A stretch of 64,000 bases of DNA. Origin: a virus. Below the pieces are notes generated by a model. It saw only the letters and a program-made list of their open reading frames with translations. It made no database searches and was not told the DNA's origin. A program made the translations under genes and the position numbers. Shown piece after piece: positions 10,201-20,332 of the stretch. The stretch covers positions 1 to 64,000 of the IMG/VR virus record IMGVR_UViG_3300025133_009446, one strand, 5' to 3'. Position 1 is the first letter of the stretch; every line of letters starts with the position of its first letter.

Positions 10201-13200
10201 AGCCATCATCTCTTCAATTCTACGAGCATAAACTGGGGCTAATTGATTATCGGACATAGTGTCGTTAAACTGCATATGATCGTTTTGTAGGGTACCTTCA
10301 CCTAGTGCGCCGGGATCGTCCCACACAGCCGAACCAATCATAGCCTCGCCAGTTGAGTCTTCTGTTTTACTATAGCCGGTTTCAAAGTTGAGTCTTGCAT
10401 CCAATGCCCATATGCTTACGGCAGCGGGAGTCCCTTGATGTATTGCACTTCCCTGACTCCAACCCAAATTCTTTTCTGCTCCAAATCTAGCATCATTTCT
10501 ATCTGCCCTTGCCGACTTCCAATAACCTGGGAAGTTGGAGTTCTCAGCATTTAAGTCGCCACTACCTGCCTTTTTATAAGAATCTTCTTGCTCCCGTGTG
10601 ACTCTTTGTCGTATTTTGGCTAGATACGTATATTTCTGTTTCGGAAAGATCGTCTCTGTGGCTGTCACTGTCCTCAAGCCTTTAATTGGATTTTGACTTT
10701 GATCTGCTTTTTTAACAGTAGTTAATTCTGTCAAATTATCATAAAACTGTTGTCTTTCAACTGGTAAATCAAGTAAATTATTAAGCGTATCGCTGCTAAA
10801 AGCAATTAAATTATTGCCATATGAATGCTTGAGATCAATTCTGCTAATTTCACCATGACTCATCACATCCATTGAATGTACAATTGGTCTATGTTTTGAA
10901 GATATGGGGGGTTCTATAAAGCTAGAAAGCTTTCTTTCTGTTGTTATGATATCCGTATTATCACCTGGGGTAGAAATATTCTTTATAGCAGAGTGCCAAT
11001 CATAGCCGCGTGGTCTAATTTTGCCCTCTGATATAATAGAAATTCTATTGGTTTTCCTCATGTCCTTGACTAGGCGATGTTCAGAACCTCTAATTTGTTT
11101 CCAACTAGGCCAACCATATGGACCTTGACGATGAAGGATAATTGCGTTTAATACTGCTGCCCTACCTTCGGCAAACCCGGTCATCGGCTTATGAGTCCAA
11201 TTAAGTGTTTTATATACTATCGATGGATTAACATAATTTGATTCACCAAAATATGGAGTTGTTGGAACATAAGTCATTCTTGCAAACCCAAGAGTATTAG
11301 CATTATCACTAGAAGTGATTGGATCATATATGACGCTATTCATTCCAACAAAATCAACCGCTTCTACCATGGTTCTATCTACATGTAAGGGCAATATTTT
11401 TCTTGCAGCTCCATAATAAACATAGTCTGTTCCTGCGTGAGGCTTCAAGTATGCCACATGATCACTAGAACTTACAAATGTAAGATCTGTAGAAGCGCCC
11501 CCGGCGTGGGATCGATCTGGCTTCTCATACCCATACAATGCTGAACCTGTGTATCCCTCTATAATACTAGCTGTTATCCATGAATATTGAACATCTGTTT
11601 GTGGAATTGGGTGTTGGACGTACCAATTATCATGCACCAATGATGTTTCAACTGTTCCATATGCACCATTGTATTCATCAGTATATTTCAATTCCTTTCT
11701 TGAATTCCTGTGCGTTTGATGGAAAGACGCTGTTCCAGAATAACCTGAAGATGTAGCTTCGCTTTTGCCGCCAGGATAAGTTCCCCACTGATCGGCAGGA
11801 CCAGCTAACTCATATGCTTGAACTGTTTTATTATCACTATAAAATCCAAATTGATTTGTGTGGTTGGTATAAAACTCTTTTAAAGGTTCTCTTACTACTG
11901 TATTCCTCCAAGGCAATGCATTATAAACACTATATTCTGCCGCAACTTGGTCTAACAAGCCCTCACACATGGTGATAGGATCGCCAGGAGAAGAGAATCT
12001 ATTAACAATAATATTCTTATTCCTACCGGTTAAATCTCTTCTAGGTAAAGACCAATCGTGCACACCAGATACAGTTTGGGAGCCTACATTAGTTGTTGAA
12101 ATATCGCCTTCTGATTTTACAAAATAGCGATTATTACTAGTACGCCCTGTAGTCATGACAACTTCATAAGGATGAGTGTAGTTACCAATTATAGTACTTC
12201 TTATTGGGTGAATATATTGATCTTCAGTGTCTAATGCGCCAGTTGACTGCTGAATATTTGCAATATTTACAGGACGTTTTGCGATACCATCACGAAAATA
12301 AACTGATCTAAACGCATTGGGGTTAACAAGATCTAAACTTGTAGCAGATGATGAAATAACCCACCCTTCTATTCTTTCATCTTTTCCATCTGGCTCTTCA
12401 TTGTCGGGATTAAAGTTAGTAAACACATGCCTATAAGGACGCCCACCAACATATTTTTCTGTGAATGGACCTTGAAGTGGTTTGCTTTTATAGGGCTCAT
12501 ATGAATCATAGTGTATATTTGTAATATCTAAATTAGATTTAAATGAATCAATGGCACCTCTATAATCTTTCGCATCATCAGCGCTAATTGAAGAGCTATA
12601 TAAACTAAACGGATAAATCAAATCACCTTTATAGGTGTCGCCTGTGGCAGCGTCACCACCATCAATAACAGTCTCTACTGAAAATTTAAACTTTCTTTTG
12701 CCCTTCACTAAATCTAAATTATCGTCACAGTCTTTAAGATCTTCTATCGAGGTATTATCTGGCTCTATAACAATAACAGCACCGTCGGAAGCTCCAGGCG
12801 GGGCTGGGCGTTGCCTGATAGAATCCCAAAAGCCTATTTTCTTGTTTGGGTGTAAGTTGTCGCCGCCGCGCAACTGCGTTACTACGTTGGCTGCAAATTT
12901 GTGTGGTCTAGTAAACTTTCGTATTGCATATGTAGAGCCATCATATGTCGTAATCCCAGAGGTGCCGCTGGAAGCATACTCAGCTGCAGCATTATTGCTT
13001 AGTTTGTTTAAACTATCTAATATTGTTTGTTTGTTCGAATCTACCGCATCATCATCGGATGTGATCTTACCATCGTCTCTTTCAATTCTTTCTTTCCACC
13101 AAAGACAGTTATCGTCTTCTTCTTCGTTTATCGGAGCATGTCCATGCTTCCAATCATAAAGAAGCTCATTAATACCAAACAAGCTACCTTCTGGATCGCC

Positions 13201-16200
13201 TTGTTTCATTTCTAGTGTTGGAAATTTAGTCCAATATTTATTTCTTTCCAAGACATGGCTTTCAACAGTGTTTCTTAATCCTTTAGAATGTTCTGCGGAA
13301 GCAGGAACAAATTGTTCTAATATTGCTCCAAGAGAAGAGTCTATCCATTTGTAATATTCAACGAATTTATCGACATCAGGAGTGTTAGTAACTCTTTCAA
13401 AGAAAAGATGGCGAAGCTTTTCCATGCTTTTATAGCTTTGTCTATATCTGTTTACCGGCTCTCCAACGATATTATTAAAGTCAACAATAGTGGCAAACAT
13501 TTTCAACATCTCTTCTGATATGATTTGGTACATACTCTTTTCAAACATGTAATAATGTCGAATTTCTCTACTAGTCCTAGTGAATTTTTCTTCGTTTTGG
13601 TCTACTATTTGTGTTAAATTGCTACTGTTCATTATTTCTGGCAATTGCTGTTTTGCAATAGAAATATAATTTACATCTACAGCTTTATTGGTGTTAGCAT
13701 CAAATCCATAACCCCTTCCAGAGTGTTGTTTCTGAGCCGTTGTACCAATCAAACCATATTTATATTCCATCTCAGAAGAACCAGAACTAGCATCTAAAAC
13801 AGTAAAATAACCAGAAGCGTCTGATCCTGTTACCGTTTCAAAGTCCCAATTTAGCGCTAATGTTTCTATTTGCGGCACTTCTAAGTCAAAAGTGTCCTGA
13901 AAGAGGAAAGCGTTTCTATTGGGATGTAAAGAGCCCCAATTTGAAGAATCCTTAGCATGTGCCCTTACAACCTCTTTATCTAACGCATCCAGCCAATATC
14001 TACAAGAAGAAATTTTTGCATCTGTTTGTTGCAGTACGCTGCCGGTAAAGTTTGTTCTATGTGCACCAACATACACTCTTTTACTAGAACTTACAAAAGT
14101 AGCACCAGCTGTATATGGCATTGTACCTGATACAATAAATTCATTTTGTATCGTATCATAAGCAACGTTAACGCCATGAAGAACGACTGTATACGTATCT
14201 GGTCCCTCTGTAGTGGCATGCATTGTATTCACTTGAGGATAGTCCGTGGGTTTAACTGTAACTGAGAGAGTCCAGCGCTCATCATCATATACATCTCTAT
14301 AAACATCACTAACTAAGGTTGGGAAATCACCATCAGAACTAACTAACTTAAAGTGAACATCACCATCCCCCGAGTTCTTTCTAACGGCATAAACTTGAAA
14401 ATTTGCATTATCTTGATGTGTACCGGCGCCAGTCCAAGTTAAATTATTTTCAACTGTACTATTCGTTTTATGTACGCCAAACAAAGAAGAGGTGATCGCG
14501 TTATATATAGAAGAGGTGGCATATGTAGTATCTAAATATTTTGGAAATAGAACTTCTGCTTGCATTGTGTTTGCGAAACCAGAGGTTCCATCAGCAGCGC
14601 TCATGCCAGAAATATATGATAATTCATTGGAACCAGAACCGGCTGTCCACTGATGTATATTAGCGTTAAAGTGTCCCACTTTATAAAAGTTAGCATATTT
14701 CTTTTTATCAACGGATGCTCTAAAATTATCTTTTAATTCATAATCAACATTGTGTGCGTATAAATTAAATTTAACAAGCTCATCATCGACACCAAAGCAT
14801 CTTACTAAATTTCTAATCGCTTTCTCTGTGCCTTTTGATTTATAAAGATATGAAAGATTGTTGTAAATGTTTTCATAAATTAAGTTTTTAATATTATATA
14901 ATTTATCTTCAAATTCTAACTCTTCATTTCTAGAGTGTACAGATTCTAAAACCGTCGCATCGACAAAAATATCATCGACATCCATTCCTAAGTGCTGGAG
15001 TAGTTTTTTTGCATGTGGGCGCGGTTTGAAACTAGAACTTGTATATGTAATATTTTTTATTGTTGGTAGTGCCTCTATTTGCAACCACAATGTATCAAAA
15101 TAACTAGAAATAATTTGAGTTAAGTTCTTTAGATGCCCATTATGATCTGAGTCCTCGTCCAAGATCCATTGCGGCATAGAGTGATATAAAGCCGCATTAT
15201 TACTGTTATCCCATGTTTTACCTTTATTTTTCAGATTGGTGACATAATTATTAACAGCTGCATGATCCTTGTATAATATTGGATCTAAAAACTCTCTTGG
15301 TGCTGCGTTTGATATCACCATAGCAGAACCAACATTCCTAGAATCAGCGCTGTAACCAGTCCATGAACCGTTGCTTATTCTACCAGAGTAGTCAAGTACC
15401 GTGCTATCTGTTGTAGAATCGCCAACAATCCCTTCATTAAATTTATAATATACACCTAAATTTACACCATAATAAGACTCCAGATCAGTATTAGAACCTC
15501 CATTTACTTGAGTGAACCAATGTCTTCCAACTTGTGCTGGTGTTCTCTCAGTTTTCCAATATCTAAATTCATCAATTGAGGCAGAAATTTTACCCCAACC
15601 CCACCCGGTTGTTCGATCTGACGGTGTATTGTTTTCAGTTGGATAAAGAGATAAGGCGCCAATAGCAGCCACCATTGCACCACTTACATAATCAACAGTT
15701 GTACCTGCATTTTTAGTATGATTGCAAACACCATCAATATACAATCTACTTTGTATTACGCTGCCGGTGTTTTTAAATGAAATTGCATAATGATGCCACA
15801 AGCCATCAGCCATAGATACAGGAGTAATTTCATCACCAATTGATTGATTTACAATCCCACTTGTACCTGAAATATAACTTACTAAAAATGGACTATTTGA
15901 ACCAGCAGCGCCATTTAATGTAATCTGCATTCTAGCGTAATTAGTAGAACCAGAGTTGGCACCTGATAAATGCATGTCATACACAACCTCTCTTTGTGTG
16001 GTACTGGTGCTATTTAAAAATGCATCTTTTTTTAACCAGAATTCAACTGTATTTCCTCTTTCCCCATCCATCAAAAGGTTAGATTCTTGACTGTCTCCAA
16101 GAGCTAATATGTTAGCATACCCGTTTTTCCAATTGCCTCCTGTGTCTTCTATATCTCTATAAAACCTGCGAGTGCTTGTATTTGGTCCACCCTTAATGAA

Positions 16201-16596
16201 AATATATTCTTGTGTGCTTGGCTCGCCATACCCCCCTGTTACCGTGGTTTCTTGTGAGCCCCAACCTGTAGGGGAAAACAAAGCAAACCCGTTTGTTCTA
16301 GGGTACCCTTGTTCAAAAATATAATTTTCTAAAAAAGAAGCACTCCCATGCCATTGAGCCTTCTCATATGATGAACCATCGTAGGGGTAGTTTGAGTACA
16401 CCTTTTTAACAGCGTTTTCATAATATCTTTCAGCTGAACCAAATTTTGCAAAATTTTCAGGTTTAGAATAATCTACATGAGGTTCAAACCTGCTCTTCTC
16501 TTTATAATAAGAATCAACATAGTCTTGTGATTCTGCATCTGAAAAATTGTCTTTCTTTTGGAACCGCGCTTGTTCGAATAATTTTTTTATACTCAT
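7231..16596 (-). CDS. Giant baseplate/tail-fibre-like protein with LamG-like domains, 3121 aa
   Basis: The ATG at 16596 is preceded by AGGGTAG, and the frame stays open for 3121 residues. Around residues 170-360 a concanavalin-A/LamG-like jelly roll can be read (VEFWLKKD, then DGLWHHYAISF and SRLYIDG). Residues about 580-640 (LSYLYKSKGTEKAIRNLVR) look like the tail-protein helical segment that precedes receptor-binding parts. A second beta-sandwich-like region lies around 650-930 and ends with a wing (SSKRVYVGAHR). The last residues are Gly-rich (GPGGGGTGGGYG). Position directly after the gp6-type gene and the 493-residue gene matches where T4 gp7/gp8/gp9-type proteins lie. I infer a very large baseplate wedge or fibre protein that binds glycans; T4 gp7 is only about a third as long. 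Confidence 0.7.
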   Translation of the reverse strand: MSIKKLFEQARFQKKDNFSDAESQDYVDSYYKEKSRFEPHVDYSKPENFAKFGSAERYYENAVKKVYSNYPYDGSSYEKAQWHGSASFLENYIFEQGYPRTNGFALFSPTGWGSQETTVTGGYGEPSTQEYIFIKGGPNTSTRRFYRDIEDTGGNWKNGYANILALGDSQESNLLMDGERGNTVEFWLKKDAFLNSTSTTQREVVYDMHLSGANSGSTNYARMQITLNGAAGSNSPFLVSYISGTSGIVNQSIGDEITPVSMADGLWHHYAISFKNTGSVIQSRLYIDGVCNHTKNAGTTVDYVSGAMVAAIGALSLYPTENNTPSDRTTGWGWGKISASIDEFRYWKTERTPAQVGRHWFTQVNGGSNTDLESYYGVNLGVYYKFNEGIVGDSTTDSTVLDYSGRISNGSWTGYSADSRNVGSAMVISNAAPREFLDPILYKDHAAVNNYVTNLKNKGKTWDNSNNAALYHSMPQWILDEDSDHNGHLKNLTQIISSYFDTLWLQIEALPTIKNITYTSSSFKPRPHAKKLLQHLGMDVDDIFVDATVLESVHSRNEELEFEDKLYNIKNLIYENIYNNLSYLYKSKGTEKAIRNLVRCFGVDDELVKFNLYAHNVDYELKDNFRASVDKKKYANFYKVGHFNANIHQWTAGSGSNELSYISGMSAADGTSGFANTMQAEVLFPKYLDTTYATSSIYNAITSSLFGVHKTNSTVENNLTWTGAGTHQDNANFQVYAVRKNSGDGDVHFKLVSSDGDFPTLVSDVYRDVYDDERWTLSVTVKPTDYPQVNTMHATTEGPDTYTVVLHGVNVAYDTIQNEFIVSGTMPYTAGATFVSSSKRVYVGAHRTNFTGSVLQQTDAKISSCRYWLDALDKEVVRAHAKDSSNWGSLHPNRNAFLFQDTFDLEVPQIETLALNWDFETVTGSDASGYFTVLDASSGSSEMEYKYGLIGTTAQKQHSGRGYGFDANTNKAVDVNYISIAKQQLPEIMNSSNLTQIVDQNEEKFTRTSREIRHYYMFEKSMYQIISEEMLKMFATIVDFNNIVGEPVNRYRQSYKSMEKLRHLFFERVTNTPDVDKFVEYYKWIDSSLGAILEQFVPASAEHSKGLRNTVESHVLERNKYWTKFPTLEMKQGDPEGSLFGINELLYDWKHGHAPINEEEDDNCLWWKERIERDDGKITSDDDAVDSNKQTILDSLNKLSNNAAAEYASSGTSGITTYDGSTYAIRKFTRPHKFAANVVTQLRGGDNLHPNKKIGFWDSIRQRPAPPGASDGAVIVIEPDNTSIEDLKDCDDNLDLVKGKRKFKFSVETVIDGGDAATGDTYKGDLIYPFSLYSSSISADDAKDYRGAIDSFKSNLDITNIHYDSYEPYKSKPLQGPFTEKYVGGRPYRHVFTNFNPDNEEPDGKDERIEGWVISSSATSLDLVNPNAFRSVYFRDGIAKRPVNIANIQQSTGALDTEDQYIHPIRSTIIGNYTHPYEVVMTTGRTSNNRYFVKSEGDISTTNVGSQTVSGVHDWSLPRRDLTGRNKNIIVNRFSSPGDPITMCEGLLDQVAAEYSVYNALPWRNTVVREPLKEFYTNHTNQFGFYSDNKTVQAYELAGPADQWGTYPGGKSEATSSGYSGTASFHQTHRNSRKELKYTDEYNGAYGTVETSLVHDNWYVQHPIPQTDVQYSWITASIIEGYTGSALYGYEKPDRSHAGGASTDLTFVSSSDHVAYLKPHAGTDYVYYGAARKILPLHVDRTMVEAVDFVGMNSVIYDPITSSDNANTLGFARMTYVPTTPYFGESNYVNPSIVYKTLNWTHKPMTGFAEGRAAVLNAIILHRQGPYGWPSWKQIRGSEHRLVKDMRKTNRISIISEGKIRPRGYDWHSAIKNISTPGDNTDIITTERKLSSFIEPPISSKHRPIVHSMDVMSHGEISRIDLKHSYGNNLIAFSSDTLNNLLDLPVERQQFYDNLTELTTVKKADQSQNPIKGLRTVTATETIFPKQKYTYLAKIRQRVTREQEDSYKKAGSGDLNAENSNFPGYWKSARADRNDARFGAEKNLGWSQGSAIHQGTPAAVSIWALDARLNFETGYSKTEDSTGEAMIGSAVWDDPGALGEGTLQNDHMQFNDTMSDNQLAPVYARRIEEMMADGTRIYAGDTKWEAAEQAGVEPFYNSYSDYIEDIKRVGKDYGLIPEFRISEHMNYYVNQKGGDFLADNTGAFEVPGVMDMTGSVAGRLPMSDRFTVYSSTDFMKLAGLVKEDYQGVLNRSVQSFTLECNGIVKFLPYKGFYPAQRTLDLVKLFWDSYKDNILTEGDDAAISMVSGQALGAVTGAPRDARPLWQCMFAPGILYNTIKSGVAVDYPIYTGDHNVTGTILTPDNGIPRNRGLFDQRVPFESLVEPENPAYLGGVMVADDDPHYSSSFNVTASLVGAGAPNYKMAMHNFLASTVDFFKKDSSLTTIASLPENDPNFGNAVEGTEYVGKLVMSHAQFRTLNQIITIKAAPGLIADEAYYYSASFNYNPSTVTMYKRLGSEARGGPYDSKYGRKMPWQFGSEKRGRANGGTFRNFTTDEDVYGSGFGPPYTPGSLITDLYEAFYAHPSSASYSAYTPPYYDGYSEIKFEFTPTRTEKYSLNDIMNEMTASVRRMGTNLTNAVGDSSAAQCANMQLTASVNYKQMTSVPQVIFDALGNPKEISQAVNSKWVIQPKFETPVLDFSNCNVTLPVSGSGSVARGMWHQYGQVPSSGKGIFLQMQDGDFNEKSLSDLVGFSKAEKRIGEIALSRKMSEAVIAIPFINIGKEEKQFFNISRTTIDLAELYLAEQVGTYNKIVGQQPNMRPSKDIINMVKKMKKYVFPPQFDFSTYKNGEVDPFAMFIFEFEVNLTQEDLSKIWQNLPPDIGRSYVKKNSSLPVDIFKQNNNSGKAIIDIFDSEIQWMVFKVKQKAAWNYFTMTADAKDDKRFKFNFEVGDGGAEKESVPDYNYNWPFDFCSLVELVKLDSTLIMGNPDFAAPPPTLDAAQGTIGPLITWLPSQQGAVGSSVGAAQAAGYLQQITKAFGVLSQQDLEIAQALATAAPDASPANLPPITTNMQQNTQAGIGTLIQTTNQATTNVVAGSAAGAASQAGQFNKGPGGGGTGGGYG

Positions 16597-16597
16597 A

Positions 16598-18079
16598 TTA
16601 TTCTACCCTAAATTTGAAAGTCTCAGGCTGTACAACATATTTTCCATTTGTATGATAGGCGAAATTCACACCATACATATATCCGCTTTGAAATAACGAC
16701 ATGTCTAAATCAAAGTAATTCCCAGAAACATCATGCGACAATCTTGTATATTTAATAGAGCCTGTACCGAAATCAACAACTTTTAAGTTGTCAACAACTC
16801 TAGAGATTTTATAATAAGCGTTGTCAATTATAGAATTTTCTATATCCAATGATGCCTTAGAATAAATGGAAGGATTCCAATCTTTTTCACGCACATATAG
16901 CCGATATCGCGCATTTTCATTTGGTGAATATGAATCTCTTAAATTGGTTATTTTTGTAATATATTTAGGATTCGGGTTAAACGTACCTCCAATAACACTT
17001 TTCGGTACGATCGCACCGGTAACATACTCAACACCACCACTATGCCAAACATCATAAACGGTTTTTAACGAAGTGCTTCCAGTGTATGCTAGTGAGCATG
17101 TGTATATGCCAGTAGAAATATATCCACCTGTTGCGTTTAAATCCCCAGCTGCTGCTACGTCTCCACCAACGCTAAGATTTAATTTTGAACCAGATGCTGT
17201 TGAGTCATTAGAAGAGCCTGAATATAAACTCACCAATATAGTTCCAGTATCAACGCCGGGAATGTTTTTTAATTGTCCTCTAATAATGTTATAGAGATAC
17301 AAAGTGTTTAAATTATCTGCTGCTGGTGCCAATGAGCTACTGTAATAAAAATTTCCTCGATCATCTTTTTCTGAGGAGTCCCACCTAGCTTCTATGACTG
17401 GTTGCTTATAAAAGAATTCAGTACCTCGACCAAAAAATCTTTTAGTATAATATGAGCTAGTATTACTTAATACAATATCTTCATGACTAGGAGACATTCT
17501 CACTAAAAGTCCATAATTTGATTTATTTCCAAGTACGTTGCCAGAAGAGTTGATCCATTGTTCAACCAATGTAGTTACATCCAATTCTATATTTTCCAAA
17601 CCAGAATCAAAGCTTGCCGAAAAAGAAGAAGACGTGTCACTATAAAAGTCCCCACCAGTGGTTGTCCACGAAGTGTCGGCAGAGGCTTTAGCCCAACTAG
17701 CTTCATCTATATCTAGATAATCCTCCATATCCATGCCGGTACCCTCTTCCCACGAGGTGCTTACAGCAGATAATGTCAACGTGTAGTTGCTTGGTGTAGT
17801 TTCGCTGTGTCTGGCGTTATACAATTTTAAGAAAAAATTAACACTTCCGGAGACAGGAATGTTGGTGTCGCTTCTATCACTAGAAATCACATCAGTAGGA
17901 AACTTAATTAAAATTCGCGCATATTCTGTACTAGCTGAACCTTCTTGTGCAAAAATAGAAAAAACTTCTAATATATCAGAAGCTCCCATATTAGAGCCCG
18001 TGGCTCTCTGAGTTAAATTGCTTTTATACGCATTTGTAATTGTTGTATCAGCACTAGCGCTATAACGTATTATTGCCAT
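16598..18079 (-). CDS. Putative baseplate/virion protein with DNRLRE-like beta-sandwich, 493 aa
   Basis: The ATG at 18079 overlaps the stop of the gp6-type gene (TAATG), so translation is probably coupled; GGGG lies upstream. The N-terminal half (residues 1-240) has the pattern of DNRLRE/carbohydrate-binding-like beta-sandwiches: a start with SASADTTITNAY, then ARILIKFP, then SWEEGTGMD and VTTLVEQWI. The C-terminal half is beta-rich with no motif I can name. In other proteins such modules bind carbohydrate or stabilise surface assemblies. Its place between gp6 and the 3121-residue protein suggests a baseplate wedge or fibre-connector role. T4 gp8 sits nearby in T4, but I see no sequence proof of homology. 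Confidence 0.65.
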   Translation of the reverse strand: MAIIRYSASADTTITNAYKSNLTQRATGSNMGASDILEVFSIFAQEGSASTEYARILIKFPTDVISSDRSDTNIPVSGSVNFFLKLYNARHSETTPSNYTLTLSAVSTSWEEGTGMDMEDYLDIDEASWAKASADTSWTTTGGDFYSDTSSSFSASFDSGLENIELDVTTLVEQWINSSGNVLGNKSNYGLLVRMSPSHEDIVLSNTSSYYTKRFFGRGTEFFYKQPVIEARWDSSEKDDRGNFYYSSSLAPAADNLNTLYLYNIIRGQLKNIPGVDTGTILVSLYSGSSNDSTASGSKLNLSVGGDVAAAGDLNATGGYISTGIYTCSLAYTGSTSLKTVYDVWHSGGVEYVTGAIVPKSVIGGTFNPNPKYITKITNLRDSYSPNENARYRLYVREKDWNPSIYSKASLDIENSIIDNAYYKISRVVDNLKVVDFGTGSIKYTRLSHDVSGNYFDLDMSLFQSGYMYGVNFAYHTNGKYVVQPETFKFRVE

Positions 18080-19890
18080 TATTGCACAACCCCTTGTATG
18101 TCCGATGAACCAAATCTAATTTCAAAAATAGAATCATCTGGAATGGCAATGTACCTCCCAGAAGCATCAGTGTTCTCCTTAATATTAAATGGTATATCAG
18201 AGTACGTGACGCCAACTTTATGACTTACTCTAACATCCATGGTGTCTTCTACTCCTGTTGTCGCATTTAATATTTGATATATTTTAGCTATAGAAAACGG
18301 TTCCCCAAGTTCAAACGTAAACCTATATTGAGTTCTAAGACTTCTTAAACAATTTATTAATACTTCTTCTTTTGTATGCTCTAAAGAACCTTGCACGTAA
18401 AAATCAACTCCAATATTGATTATATTGGCATCTAATATATCAATTGTATCATTTATCATTTTATAATTATTTAACCACATTTTTAAATTTTCTTTTATAA
18501 CATTATTAGTTGCAACTAAATTTCCTGCGCTTCCCTCAGACACAACATATAGATTCAAGTTTCTTTTAAAAGAATCATGATCTTGTTTAATGCTACAGCG
18601 CTTAATAGCGCCAAATTGTGGTGGCATCATGTATACTATGGTTTGGTAATCTTGTTTTGTTACAGCTCTATTTTGTACAGCATATGTGTCTATCACTCTA
18701 CGCCGAACCTCTTCTGAAGACGGGTATGTGACGTCACCAACTATTGGTTCATCGTTCGTTACTTCAATGTTGTTTCTAACAATTGTGGTGTTTGAACCTT
18801 CAACTGCGGCACGTGGAAATTTTAAAAAAACTCGATCAACATTTGTAATTGCGCCCACGCCAGCATTAACAGAATCGCTTGTATTGAGTCTATATGTTAT
18901 CGTCAGTGTGGTGTTTGATGGAGCAATCCCAAATTTATCATTTTCCAACAATCGATTAGGATCAAATGATGCTTCTGTCACATAATTTCTAAAAGATCTG
19001 TTTAAAACAACATCGCTTGGATCAAACATGCTAGCATCAGTTATTTCATTATCAGAGCCATATCCAAATTGAAGAAAGGTTTTGAACCCCTCTTGCTCAA
19101 CAACAAACCTTCTAGCAACCGCTCTTGGCTTAAGCAACACCTCTGGTTCGCTAGAGCTTTGTTTAGCCAGGTTTAAAGTAGGGACATAAATAATATTTTG
19201 AGATAAATGCTCCACTTCGTGGTATTCGTGCCCTTCTTGATCGATGACAGATAATATTTCAGCAATATTATGAGAAGCTATTGTTGCTCTAAAAAATCTC
19301 TGGTAGTTTCCGACGCTCACAGTAGTCGCGAGTACTTTACCAGAAACAACTTGTCCGTATGCCCGAATAGCATAAGTCGTGGGTTTTCCAGTTTTATTAT
19401 CAACAGTGGCGACAACAACCTCATTGCTTGGATTTAAAAAATTCACATCCTCATTTAGTAAAAAAGCCGCACCAGTAGAACTTGAGAAAGAAGTGCCTCG
19501 CTTCATAGTAGGAACATAATCCACATTTACACCTATGCCATTCGAATTGGCTGGGACTACAACATAAATTGTTGCCGTACCATAAGAAGATGGACGTCCT
19601 TTAAATTTATAGCCAAGCTGTCTACCCAACCTAATAACGTTATTGAATTCAACAGCGGAATCAATAAAAGATTCATTGACTTGATAGTCTAAATAAAAAG
19701 AAAGCATATCCCCTATATATGCAACACTATCCAGCATTAAAGAACCAAAAGAGGCTTCATTAAAGTCTTTATAAGTGTCTGGGTAGTATCTTTGTGCGTG
19801 AGAAATTAATTCCTTTTTAATCGATGCAAAATCTCTGCTTGTATATTTTATTGGCACATTTTTAATTTGCCGGCTTTTTCTAGGTGACAT
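18079..19890 (-). CDS. gp6: Baseplate wedge protein, T4 gp6-like (baseplate J family)
   Basis: This 603-residue protein begins with ATG at 19890 after GAGGAAATAAAC. The N-terminus has the gp6/J signature: IKYTSRDFASIKKELISHA, then DFNEASFGSLMLDSVAYIGD and LSFYLDYQVNESF. The family forms the ring of wedge proteins that holds the T4 baseplate together around the hub and starts the hexagon-to-star transition. Length is close to T4 gp6 (about 660 aa). It follows the gp25-type gene, as expected because gp25 and gp6 interact. The C-terminal part (residues about 380-600) has the RRRVIDTYAVQNRAVT and DYQTIVY stretch typical of J-like proteins. Family assignment is strong. Confidence 0.9.
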   Translation of the reverse strand: MSPRKSRQIKNVPIKYTSRDFASIKKELISHAQRYYPDTYKDFNEASFGSLMLDSVAYIGDMLSFYLDYQVNESFIDSAVEFNNVIRLGRQLGYKFKGRPSSYGTATIYVVVPANSNGIGVNVDYVPTMKRGTSFSSSTGAAFLLNEDVNFLNPSNEVVVATVDNKTGKPTTYAIRAYGQVVSGKVLATTVSVGNYQRFFRATIASHNIAEILSVIDQEGHEYHEVEHLSQNIIYVPTLNLAKQSSSEPEVLLKPRAVARRFVVEQEGFKTFLQFGYGSDNEITDASMFDPSDVVLNRSFRNYVTEASFDPNRLLENDKFGIAPSNTTLTITYRLNTSDSVNAGVGAITNVDRVFLKFPRAAVEGSNTTIVRNNIEVTNDEPIVGDVTYPSSEEVRRRVIDTYAVQNRAVTKQDYQTIVYMMPPQFGAIKRCSIKQDHDSFKRNLNLYVVSEGSAGNLVATNNVIKENLKMWLNNYKMINDTIDILDANIINIGVDFYVQGSLEHTKEEVLINCLRSLRTQYRFTFELGEPFSIAKIYQILNATTGVEDTMDVRVSHKVGVTYSDIPFNIKENTDASGRYIAIPDDSIFEIRFGSSDIQGVVQ

Positions 19891-19934
19891 ATGTTTATTT
19901 CCTCACTTAATCATTAAAATAAATAGATTTAAGC

Positions 19935-20330
19935 CTAGAAAGGAGCCACACTTAAATCTAAAACATCTACATATCCTGCTGCGCGCACTCTATAGTGTAC
20001 AGACACTTTTATAAAATTTGTTTTCGAAGCGCCCGCCTCGGTGACTTCATCCGTTATTATTACATCAATTAGATCTACAAACGGCATGTGTTTACTAATT
20101 TGAGACTTTATCATACCTTGAATCTCTCCTTTAGCTTGGTTGGTGTTCTGCTCGAAAAGCCATCTTTTTAAGCCCACTCCAAAACTTGGCATCATGACTC
20201 TTTCACCTGGACAAGTTAAAATGAGCAGCTTTAAGTTTTGTTTCACATTCTCATTCAATCCTTTAGTTAAAGAGTGAGTCCCGTCGCCAGAATCGGGTGC
20301 CAAAGGTAATTTTGGTGCTATACCAGGCAT
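19935..20330 (-). CDS. gp25: Baseplate wedge subunit, T4 gp25-like
   Basis: The product is 131 residues from ATG at 20330, five bases past the stop of the 2468-residue gene, with GGGGGAA about 10 nt upstream. An in-frame ATG at 20348 (137 aa) overlaps that gene and has a weaker site. The core reads LTKGLNENVKQNLKLLILT, then PGERVMMPSFGVGLKRWLFE, which is the gp25/GPW family pattern (the conserved MxPxFGxGLxxxLFE). Gp25 is a small structural wedge subunit that binds gp6 and helps nucleate the sheath. The gene is directly upstream of gp6 in transcription. The old lysozyme label for this family is not supported by catalytic residues. Confidence 0.92.
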   Translation of the reverse strand: MPGIAPKLPLAPDSGDGTHSLTKGLNENVKQNLKLLILTCPGERVMMPSFGVGLKRWLFEQNTNQAKGEIQGMIKSQISKHMPFVDLIDVIITDEVTEAGASKTNFIKVSVHYRVRAAGYVDVLDLSVAPF

Positions 20331-20332
20331 AA

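Noticed and set aside
19935-20330. Lysozyme activity for the gp25-like protein
   Set aside because: The family is structural; no catalytic residues are seen.
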